A stretch of DNA of 35,648 nucleotides. Source: Myxococcota bacterium (GTDB lineage: Bacteria; Myxococcota_A; Polyangia; Fen-1088). The stretch covers positions 1 to 35,648 of the forward strand of contig JAICYS010000025.1 in the NCBI GenBank assembly GCA_025934105.1, written 5' to 3'. Positions 24,464-31,517 of this stretch are shown here, piece by piece (position 1 is the first letter of the stretch; each line of letters opens with the position of its first letter). A program made the translations under genes and the position numbers. The notes beneath the pieces were generated by a model. It did no database searches. It had not been told where the DNA came from and saw nothing but the letters and a program-made list of their open reading frames with translations.

Positions 24464-24884
24464 CAGGCCACCTTTCGTCGGTCGCCGCGCGCTGGCGCGG
24501 GGAGCGGCCGGGCACTATAGCACCGCGCAATCCAGCGACCGGGACCACGGCGGAGCGCCGTCGGTCCTGCTCCGTGAAGAGCGCGAACGAAGTGGCCGGG
24601 CCCGGCGGCGTCAGGGTCGAAACGAACGGCGGGCAGGGCGGGTGGCCCAATGAAGGCCGTCGTCGTCGCGTGTCCTTTGCGGCCCAGCTCGAAGTGGCGG
24701 CAAACCAGTTGCCCAAAGCCGTCCCCGTGCTCGTATCTGGCGCTCCCGTCCAACCGGAAAGGCGCCACAACCAGGCCGGCCGCCGTTGCGACGGCCCAAG
24801 AACAGCGCTTCGCCCGCGAAAAAGCGTGCTTTGCGTCATTGGCGAACGCCCTCCACCGCCGGAGAGCCAATCTCCGGCGGGCGA
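24464..24884. other. Unassigned intergenic stretch with a perfect hairpin
   Basis: These 420 nt upstream of the spermidine-synthase-like gene have open frames on both strands (24463-24918 minus, 24574-25041 and 24650-24967 plus). None has a recognised domain, signal peptide or credible start, and all run into the repeat copies, so I call no gene. At 24856-24880 there is a perfect 10-bp stem CCGCCGGAGA/TCTCCGGCGG with a GCCAA loop. The 5' leader of the minus-strand gene and a remnant of a mobile or decayed element are both possible contents. Confidence 0.4.
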
Positions 24885-24962
24885 CTGGGCCGCTTCCGGG
24901 CGGCACGTCGTCCGGCATGGTTCGCTGCCGCTCACCGTTGCCTTACGGCAACGCCCTCCTAG
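24885..24962 (-). repeat. CTAG-bounded structured intergenic repeat, copy B
   Basis: 78 nt, inverted relative to copy A and directly repeated with copy C one base later. It is nearly identical to copy C; its outer end reads CTGG instead of CTAG. It contains the perfect hairpin CGTTGCC-ttac-GGCAACG at 24936-24953 and GCCGC-ttccgg-GCGGC at the other end. Confidence 0.9.
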
Positions 24963-24963
24963 C

Positions 24964-25041
24964 CTAGGCCGCTTCCGGGCGGCACGTCGTCGGGCATGGT
25001 TCGCTGCCGCTCACCGTTGCCTTACGGCAACGCCCTCCTAG
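24964..25041 (-). repeat. CTAG-bounded structured intergenic repeat, copy C
   Basis: 78 nt from CTAGGCC to CTCCTAG, in tandem with copy B. It has the same two hairpins (CGTTGCC-ttac-GGCAACG at 25015-25032). Just beyond it, ACCGTCAGGCAAGG (about 25044) resembles an internal piece of copy A and may be a decayed further copy. It ends 46 nt before galM. Confidence 0.9.
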
Positions 25042-25087
25042 ACACCGTCAGGCAAGGCTGATAGAGGTTCCAGCGTCGGGAAGGTTC

Positions 25088-26221
25088 GTGAGATTCGTTG
25101 AGGTCACCATTGCCGCATTCGTTCTGTCGATGACGACGTCTGTCCAAGCTGGAAAGAAGGCCGAGCCGTCGGTCGTCGGGGCGCCGTTCGGGCACCTCGA
25201 GCATGGCGGAGAGGTTACCCTCTTCACGCTGACCAATCAGGCCGGCGCCGAAGCCCGCATCATCAACTACGGCGCGATCCTCGTGTCGTTGAAGGTCCCG
25301 GACCGGCACGGCCACCTGCGCGACGTGGTGCTCGGGTACGACGATCTGGCCGGGTACGTCCACGACAAGGCCTTTTTGGGCGCCATCGTGGGCCGATACG
25401 CCAACCGCATCGCGGGCGGGAAGTTCACCCTGGACGGCAAGACCTATCAGCTCGAGCTGAACAACGGTCCGAACCACCTCCACGGCGGCTCCGGGGGGAT
25501 TTACACGCGGCTCTGGACGGCCGAGCCGCGCGTGGGCCACGACGGCCCCTCGGTGAAGCTCACGTACGTCAGTCCGGACGGCGAAGAACACTACCCGGGC
25601 CGGGTCGCCTTGACGGTCACGTACACGCTGACCGCCGACAACGCCCTGCGCATCGAGTACCACGGGACGACGGACAAGCCGACGATCCTGAACCTGACCC
25701 ACCATTCGTACTTCAACCTCAGCGGCGATCCGACCCAGACCATCCTCGACGAAGAGCTGACCATCGACGCGCAGCAGACGACGCCGATCGGCCCCACCAT
25801 GATTCCGACCGGCAAGCTGGCGCCCGTGGCGGGGACCCCGATGGACTTTCGCCATCCCACGCGGATCGGCGCGCGCATCGACGCTGCCGACGAGCAGCTG
25901 GCCTTCGCCAAGGGCTACGACCACAACTGGGTGCTGGACGGCCACGGCAAGCTGCGCAAGGCGGCCGAGGTCTTCGACGCCCGCAGCGGCATCGTCATGC
26001 AGGTGCTGACGGATCAACCGGGGTTGCAGTTCTACTCGGGCAACTTCCTCGACGGCACCATCCACGGCAAGCACGGCATCGTCTACCAGCGCCGCACCGC
26101 GCTCTGCCTGGAAGCGCAGCTGTTCCCGGACACGCCCAATCATCCGCAGTTCCCCAGCGCCACCTTGCGCCCCGGACAGACCTACAGGCAGACGACGATC
26201 TATAAATTCGCCACGCGGTGA
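25088..26221 (+). CDS. galM: Exported aldose 1-epimerase (mutarotase)
   Basis: The protein is 377 aa with a GTG start at 25088; the first residues MRFVEVTIAAFVLSMTTSVQA form a signal peptide, so this enzyme probably works outside the cytoplasm, unlike most GalM. It interconverts alpha and beta anomers of aldoses, in this context most likely arabinose or xylose set free by the neighbouring glycosidases. Family motifs are complete: NYGAILVSLKVPDR, GAIVGRYANRIAGGKFTLDG (substrate Asn/Arg), NGPNHLHGG with the conserved His, NLTHHSYFNLSG with the catalytic acid His, and LCLEAQLFPDTPNHPQFPS with the catalytic base Glu. The stop overlaps the GTG of the GH39 gene by 3 nt, so galM, GH39 and GH54 copy 4 form an operon. 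Confidence 0.94.
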   Translation: MRFVEVTIAAFVLSMTTSVQAGKKAEPSVVGAPFGHLEHGGEVTLFTLTNQAGAEARIINYGAILVSLKVPDRHGHLRDVVLGYDDLAGYVHDKAFLGAIVGRYANRIAGGKFTLDGKTYQLELNNGPNHLHGGSGGIYTRLWTAEPRVGHDGPSVKLTYVSPDGEEHYPGRVALTVTYTLTADNALRIEYHGTTDKPTILNLTHHSYFNLSGDPTQTILDEELTIDAQQTTPIGPTMIPTGKLAPVAGTPMDFRHPTRIGARIDAADEQLAFAKGYDHNWVLDGHGKLRKAAEVFDARSGIVMQVLTDQPGLQFYSGNFLDGTIHGKHGIVYQRRTALCLEAQLFPDTPNHPQFPSATLRPGQTYRQTTIYKFATR

Positions 26222-28071
26222 TCATGCGGAGGACGGCCGCAGCAGCCACCCTGACGGCGGTGCTGCTGGCTCTGTCCGCGCCGGCCGGCGCGCAAACCGC
26301 GGCGGCGGTCAGCATCTCCGTCGACGCCACGGCGGCCGGCAGCCCGCTGGAACGCATCTGGGCCTTCCACGGCTACGACGAGCTGAATGACACGACCACG
26401 CCGGAAGGGGAGGCGCTGCTGCAGGCGGTCGTCGCCGCTCACACCGCGCCGGTGCACGTTCGCAACCACTTCATACTCAACACGGGCGACGGAGCGCCCG
26501 TCATGAAGTGGGGCTCGACCAACGTCTACACCGAGGACGCCGCCGGCAACCCGGTCTACAGCTGGGCGCTCACCGACGGGATTCTCGACGCGATCACCGG
26601 GGCCGGCGCGTTTCCGTTGGTGGAGCTCGGCTTCATGCCCGAGGCGCTGTCCACGCATCCGACCCCCTACCAGAACAGCAGCGTCACCTCGCTGGACGGC
26701 GGCTGCTTCTACCCGCCCGCCGACCCGGCCAAGTGGGCCGGCCTGATCCGCGCCTGGGCCGCCCACGCGAACGGCCGCTATCCGGGCGTGGAAGCCAACT
26801 GGCTCTGGGAGCTCTGGAACGAACCCGACATCGGCTACTGGAAGGGGACCTTCGCGGACTACGCCAACCTCTACGACGTCACCGAATCGGCGTTGCACCA
26901 GGTGCTCCCGAACGCGGTCCTCGGCGGCCCGGCCGTGGCCGGTGCCGGCGGCAGCTTCTTGATACAGTTCCTGCAACACTGCGCGACCGGCACCAACGCC
27001 GTCACCGGCCAGACGGGAACGCGCCTCGATCTCGTCACTTTTCACGCCAAGGGCGGGGTCAGCATGGCCGGCGACCACGTCGAGATGGACCTCGGCAACC
27101 AGCTCCGCCTGCATCGCAGCGGCTTCCAGACGGTCGCGCGCTTCCCGCAGTTCAAGCAGACGCCGATCTACGTCACCGAGGCCGACCCCGACGGCTGCGC
27201 CGCCTGTTCCGTCAGCAGCCAACCGGCGGACGCCTACCGCACCTCGCCCGCCTACGGCGCCTACGAAGTCGCGATGATGAAGCACTCGCTGGAACTGGAG
27301 GCGCAGGTCGGCGTCACGCTGGGCGGGCTGCTCACCTGGGCGTTCACGTTCCCGGGGACGCCGATGTTCTCCGGCTATCGCGTGCTGGCCAGCAACGGCG
27401 TGGGGCTGCCCGTGTTCGGCGCGTTCAAGCTGCTGGGCCGGCTGGCCGGCATGCGGCTGCCCCTCTCCAGCGACGGCGCCCGCCCGCTCGACGACATCCT
27501 GGCGAACGGCGTGCGCGGTCAGCCCGACGTGGACGGAATCGCCGCGCGGGACGGCTCGACGATTCTGGTGCTGGTCTGGAATTACCATGACGACCTGGTC
27601 CCCGCGCCCGCGACGCCGGTCCACCTGGCCATTCAGGTGCCGGCCGGGTTCGGGGACGCGGCCCGCATCTCGCACCTGCGCGTCGACGACACCCATGGAA
27701 ACGCGGTCACGGCCTGGGCCGCGCAAGGCATGCCCGCGAACCCGTCGGCGGCGCAGCTCGCAGCGCTGCAGCAAGCGATGGATCCGGCGCCGATCGCCCC
27801 CGACGCGGCCGTCGCGGTGCCGCCCGGCGGCTCGTTGGCGGTGGATTTCGAACTTCCCCGATTCGGCGTGTCACTGATCGCCGTCTCGCCCTGGTCTGGA
27901 CCGGTCGACGCCGGGCCTGGCAAGCCTCCGGCGGGCGGCGGCAGCGGGTGCGGTTGCGCGACGATCGCGCCGATCCCCGGCCTCGGCGGCCTGCTTCTCT
28001 GCGGCGCCGGTTTGGCGGCCGTCCGGCGCCGCCGCCGGCGCGTCGCGTCAGCACAGGATGAGAGCAACTAG
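26218..28071 (+). CDS. GH39-like glycoside hydrolase with MYXO-CTERM-like surface-sorting tail
   Basis: The protein is 617 aa from the GTG at 26218 (or 615 from ATG 26224). The signal peptide ends near APAGAQ (about 26). The TIM-barrel region covers about 30-480: ERIWAFHGYDELNDTT near the start, WLWELWNEPDIGYW with acid/base E202, and TPIYVTEADPDGC with probable nucleophile E321, the spacing and context expected of clan GH-A family GH39 (beta-xylosidases and relatives). A beta-sandwich domain follows. The end has GSGCGC, a hydrophobic span IAPIPGLGGLLLCGAGLAAV and six arginines, which is the tripartite MYXO-CTERM type of tail thought to be processed for surface display. Substrate may be beta-xylosides or arabinosyl side chains; the family call is good, specificity is not. 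Confidence 0.85.
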   Translation: MIMRRTAAAATLTAVLLALSAPAGAQTAAAVSISVDATAAGSPLERIWAFHGYDELNDTTTPEGEALLQAVVAAHTAPVHVRNHFILNTGDGAPVMKWGSTNVYTEDAAGNPVYSWALTDGILDAITGAGAFPLVELGFMPEALSTHPTPYQNSSVTSLDGGCFYPPADPAKWAGLIRAWAAHANGRYPGVEANWLWELWNEPDIGYWKGTFADYANLYDVTESALHQVLPNAVLGGPAVAGAGGSFLIQFLQHCATGTNAVTGQTGTRLDLVTFHAKGGVSMAGDHVEMDLGNQLRLHRSGFQTVARFPQFKQTPIYVTEADPDGCAACSVSSQPADAYRTSPAYGAYEVAMMKHSLELEAQVGVTLGGLLTWAFTFPGTPMFSGYRVLASNGVGLPVFGAFKLLGRLAGMRLPLSSDGARPLDDILANGVRGQPDVDGIAARDGSTILVLVWNYHDDLVPAPATPVHLAIQVPAGFGDAARISHLRVDDTHGNAVTAWAAQGMPANPSAAQLAALQQAMDPAPIAPDAAVAVPPGGSLAVDFELPRFGVSLIAVSPWSGPVDAGPGKPPAGGGSGCGCATIAPIPGLGGLLLCGAGLAAVRRRRRRVASAQDESN

Positions 28072-28099
28072 TTTAACAAGCCGGCCGCGCTCGCGACGA

Positions 28100-30031
28100 A
28101 TGAGGGGCATGACCCGTTCCCCCTTGGGCAATCGTCGCTTTTCCCTGCTCTCGCTCGTCACCGTCGCCGCCCTGGCCACGACCTGGGGCGCATGTAGCTC
28201 GAGCTCACCTCCGGCCACCACGTCGGGGTCGGGCGGTAGCTCGCAAAGCGGTGGCTCAACCGGTTCGGGCGGCTCGTCGCCCGGCGCTGGAGGCTCCGGT
28301 CCGTCCTGCACGAACGTTTCCGCCTGCGGCGGCGACGTGCCCGGGACGTGGACGGTCAGCTCGTCCTGTCTCAACATGAGCGGCATGCTGGACATCTCGG
28401 CCGTCGGCATCAACTGCACCACCGCCGGGCTCACCGGTTCGCTGCAGGTGACCGGGTCGCTGGTGTTGAAGTCGGACGGCTCGTACACCGACAACACGCA
28501 CACGACCGGGACCGAGCATTTGAGCATGGGCGCGCCCTGCCTCATCCTGTCGGGCACCAAGACCACCTGCGACGGCCTGACCGGGCCGCTGATGGGCCTC
28601 GGCTACTCCGCGGTCACCTGCACCAACAACACCTCCACGGGCGGGTGCGACTGCACCGCCACCGTCGACCAGCCGGGCGGCATCGGTTACGTGTCCAGCT
28701 TGGCCTCGACCACCGGCGGCTACACGACCTCCGGCAACACCTTCACCGTCGACTCGCAGGCGAATTACTCATACTGCGTCGCGCAGAGCAAGCTGACGTT
28801 GACGCCGACCACCCCGAACACGACCGGCACGATCGTGTTGCAGGGCTCCGGGTCCAGCGGTTCGGGCGGCACCGCCGGCGCGGGCGGCACGCCGGGCGCC
28901 GGCGGCACGCCGGGATCGGGCGGCAAGGGAGGAGCGGGCGGCCACGGCTCGGGCGGCAACGGCGGCCACGCCTCGGGCGGCAACGGCGGCGCGACGGCCA
29001 GCGGCGGCTCGATGGGATCGGGCGGCAGCTCCGGGATGCGCACCGACGGTCCCTGCGACATCTACGCGGCGGGGCAAACGCCTTGCGGCGCGGCCTACAG
29101 CACGATCCGGGCGCTCTCGAAGTCGTACACGGGCCCGCTCTACCAGGTCCGCAACGGCAGCTCGAACATGAACACCGGCTCGGGCGGCATGACCAAGGAC
29201 ATCCCCCAGACGTCGGACGGGTTCGCCGACACCTCGGTCCAGGACGCGTTCTGCAGCGGCACCACCTGCACCTTCTCGGTGCTCTACGACCAGTCGGGCA
29301 ACAAGAACGACCTCAAGTCGGCGCCGGCGGGCCTCTCGAACGGCGGCTCGTACGCGGCCATGCCGGACTTCGAGTCCAATGCGACCAAGGGGATGCTGAC
29401 CGTCGGCGGCCACAAGGTCTATTCGCTCTACATGAACACCCGCGAGGGGTACCGGACGCCCTTGAACGTCAAGGCCACCGGCGTCGCGCTGAACAACAAT
29501 CCGCAGGGCATCTACGAGCTGGCGGACGGGACGCACTCGGGCAGCGCCTGCTGCTGGGATTTCGGCAGCGTCTCACCGGATCCGACCAAGTACGTCACCA
29601 TGAACACCCTGTTCTTCGGAACGGCCACCTTCTGGGACCGCGGCGCCGGCAGCGGCCCCTGGTTCATGGGCGACTTCGAGGGGGGCGTCTGGGCAGGCGG
29701 CTCCTCGTCCGGGACCGGCAACACCAACAGCATGAACCCGTCGCTGAAGGTGCCGTTCGCCCTCGGTATCCTCCACACGCCGGTCGGCAAGTACGCGCTT
29801 CGGATGGCCGACATCAAGACCGCCACCGACCTCACGACCGCCTATGACGGAGCCATCCCGCAGGGCAAGACCTGGGGCAACGCCGGCGGCATCGTGCTGG
29901 GCGTGGGCGGCGACAACAGCAACAACTCGGCCGGGACGTTCTACGAGGGCGCGCTCACCAACGGCGTCCCGTCGAACGCCACCGACCTGGCCATCATGCA
30001 GAACATCCAGGCCGCGGGTTACGGGAAGTAA
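28100..30031 (+). CDS. GH54 alpha-L-arabinofuranosidase lipoprotein, copy 4 (with N-terminal Cys-rich domain)
   Basis: The protein is 643 aa from the ATG at 28100 (a second ATG at 28109 is possible; the ORF-track start lies inside the GH39 gene). The signal peptide ends WGAC with lipid Cys32. A Ser/Gly linker is followed by a Cys-rich domain (about 70-248) whose ten cysteines align one-for-one with those of copy 1, then a Gly-rich linker (249-317), then GH54 catalytic residues 318-643: C484-C485 (ACCWDFGS), W512, nucleophile E527 (FMGDFEGGV) and acid/base D605 (GVGGDNSNN). It is the most divergent copy: ADLE becomes GDFE and the CCFDYGN loop is changed, so its substrate preference may differ. 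It follows the GH39 gene by 28 nt and overlaps the opposite-strand histidine kinase gene by 38 nt. Confidence 0.9.
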   Translation: MRGMTRSPLGNRRFSLLSLVTVAALATTWGACSSSSPPATTSGSGGSSQSGGSTGSGGSSPGAGGSGPSCTNVSACGGDVPGTWTVSSSCLNMSGMLDISAVGINCTTAGLTGSLQVTGSLVLKSDGSYTDNTHTTGTEHLSMGAPCLILSGTKTTCDGLTGPLMGLGYSAVTCTNNTSTGGCDCTATVDQPGGIGYVSSLASTTGGYTTSGNTFTVDSQANYSYCVAQSKLTLTPTTPNTTGTIVLQGSGSSGSGGTAGAGGTPGAGGTPGSGGKGGAGGHGSGGNGGHASGGNGGATASGGSMGSGGSSGMRTDGPCDIYAAGQTPCGAAYSTIRALSKSYTGPLYQVRNGSSNMNTGSGGMTKDIPQTSDGFADTSVQDAFCSGTTCTFSVLYDQSGNKNDLKSAPAGLSNGGSYAAMPDFESNATKGMLTVGGHKVYSLYMNTREGYRTPLNVKATGVALNNNPQGIYELADGTHSGSACCWDFGSVSPDPTKYVTMNTLFFGTATFWDRGAGSGPWFMGDFEGGVWAGGSSSGTGNTNSMNPSLKVPFALGILHTPVGKYALRMADIKTATDLTTAYDGAIPQGKTWGNAGGIVLGVGGDNSNNSAGTFYEGALTNGVPSNATDLAIMQNIQAAGYGK

Positions 30032-31424
30032 CGGGGTTGCCGGGCGACCCGGCCGCGCCGGCGGCCGGGTCGAGACGCGGCAGCTCGATCCAGAAGCGGC
30101 TGCCTCCACCGGAGACCGGGTCCACGCCGGCCCGGCCGCCGTGCCCTTCCGCCAAGCGACGCACGGTGGCCAGGCCCAGCCCGACCCCCACGGCGGCGCT
30201 GCCGCCCCGGACGAAGGGCTGGAAGATCGACTCGCGCAGGTGTTCGGGGACGCCGGGGCCCGTGTCCTCGACGACCATTCGCACCACCGGCCCGCGCATC
30301 GTGGCGCTCACGTCCACGCGCCGGATCGGACCGTCGGTGTGCTTGATGGCGTTGCCGATCAGGTTGCCGACCAAGCTGGTGAGCACGCCCGGGTTGCACC
30401 CAACCCGGCAGGGCTCGACGGCCGACACCCGCAGCTCGCAGCCGGCCGCATCCGCTGACGGACGCTGGGCCAGCACCACGTCCCGGATCACCTCGGCGAC
30501 GTCGGTGGCCTCGCCGGGCACGGGCTGGGCGCCCGCCTTCGCGAACGCCAGCAATCCTTCCACCAGCTCGAACAACCGCCAGACGCCGCGGTCCGCCGTC
30601 GCGATCCACTGGCGGGGCGGATCGCCCAGCTCCATCCGCCCCAGCTGCGAGACGCTGAGCGAGATGGGGACCAGCGCGTTCCGGACGTCGTGCGCGATCC
30701 GGCCGGCGAACGCCTCCAGCTCGTCGGCCCGCCGCTCGAGCGCCTCTTCATAGGCGCGGGCCAGGCGTTGATGGCGGCGCAGCAGGCGCAGCACCAGCAG
30801 CGCGGTCGCCAGGGTCGCCAGCCCGCAGACGCCGTCCAGCCCGAACACCAGCCGGCGTCGCCGGCGGCTGACCCGCTGGATCCGATCCGCCAGGCGGGCG
30901 GCGTTGTCGGCGTTGATTTGCAGGTCATCGGTGAACGCGCGGGCGACCGCCTCCACCTGGGCGCGAAAATTCGCGTCGGCCTGGCGCAGGTGGGCCGGTC
31001 CCTGGGGCACCGCGGCCACCACGTCCACCAGCGCCCGGTCCAACTCGTCGAGCGTGTGCTTCGCGTCGTCCCAGGCCGCCCCCTCGCCCGGATAGCGCGG
31101 CAGTGACAGGTAGGCGTGAACGTCGCCCTCCAGCGTGGCGCGCGCGGCCGCCACCGCCTCGGGGGACATGTGGCCGCCGGCCAGGAACGTGTCCACGTAC
31201 TCGTCCTCCGCGAGGGCCAGCTGCCGTAGCCCCGCGCGGCCCCCCGCCAGGTACTCGATGCTGGGCGCCGCATTTTGGGCGATGCTCAGCGCCGACTCGT
31301 CGATGACCGAGGCCCGCGACTCGGAGTACACGGTCGCGGCCACGAAGGCCGCCACGACCACTGCGAACGCGGCCATGACCTGCGCCAAGACGACCGGCCG
31401 TTCAGAAGGATCGGGGATGGGCAT
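29994..31424 (-). CDS. Orphan membrane sensor histidine kinase
   Basis: The protein is 476 aa. TM1 is at about 11-33 and TM2 at about 192-214, enclosing a helical periplasmic sensor of about 155 residues with four-helix-bundle character. A short basic/coiled linker (RRHQRLARAYEEALERRADELEAF) leads to the HisKA H-box FAGRIAHDVRNALVPI with phospho-acceptor H245. The HATPase domain has the N-box NLIGNAIKHT, the G1 box DTGPGVP, FQPFVRGG and the G2 box GVGLGLATV. No response regulator gene adjoins it, so its partner is elsewhere. The last 13 codons overlap the end of GH54 copy 4 on the other strand. The RlmI-like gene lies upstream on the same strand with a 93-nt gap. The ligand is unknown; sensing arabinan breakdown products is possible but not shown. 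Confidence 0.9.
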   Translation of the reverse strand: MPIPDPSERPVVLAQVMAAFAVVVAAFVAATVYSESRASVIDESALSIAQNAAPSIEYLAGGRAGLRQLALAEDEYVDTFLAGGHMSPEAVAAARATLEGDVHAYLSLPRYPGEGAAWDDAKHTLDELDRALVDVVAAVPQGPAHLRQADANFRAQVEAVARAFTDDLQINADNAARLADRIQRVSRRRRRLVFGLDGVCGLATLATALLVLRLLRRHQRLARAYEEALERRADELEAFAGRIAHDVRNALVPISLSVSQLGRMELGDPPRQWIATADRGVWRLFELVEGLLAFAKAGAQPVPGEATDVAEVIRDVVLAQRPSADAAGCELRVSAVEPCRVGCNPGVLTSLVGNLIGNAIKHTDGPIRRVDVSATMRGPVVRMVVEDTGPGVPEHLRESIFQPFVRGGSAAVGVGLGLATVRRLAEGHGGRAGVDPVSGGGSRFWIELPRLDPAAGAAGSPGNPVTSRNPRPGCSA

Positions 31425-31517
31425 GACAACACGACGCGCCGAACAGTCGATTCGTTAGCCCGCCAAGCGCCTAATCGCCAGCAGGACCGCGTGGATTTCG
31501 ATCCGGCGCGCGCCCGC

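Noticed and set aside
21326-24520. 1064-aa plus-strand ORF
   Set aside because: It lies opposite the spermidine-synthase-like gene, is Arg/Gln/His-rich and lacks domains, so it is a shadow.
24463-24918. 151-aa minus-strand ORF (MPDDVPPGSG...) and plus-strand ORFs 24574-25041 and 24650-24967
   Set aside because: They start or end inside the CTAG repeats, overlap each other, and show no family, signal or ribosome-binding site. I could not support any as a gene.
28861-29040. GGC-rich tandem DNA in GH54 copy 4 considered as a CRISPR-like or satellite repeat
   Set aside because: The periodicity follows codons of a GSGG/GAGG/TPGAGG linker in frame; there are no spacers or conserved repeats outside the coding frame.
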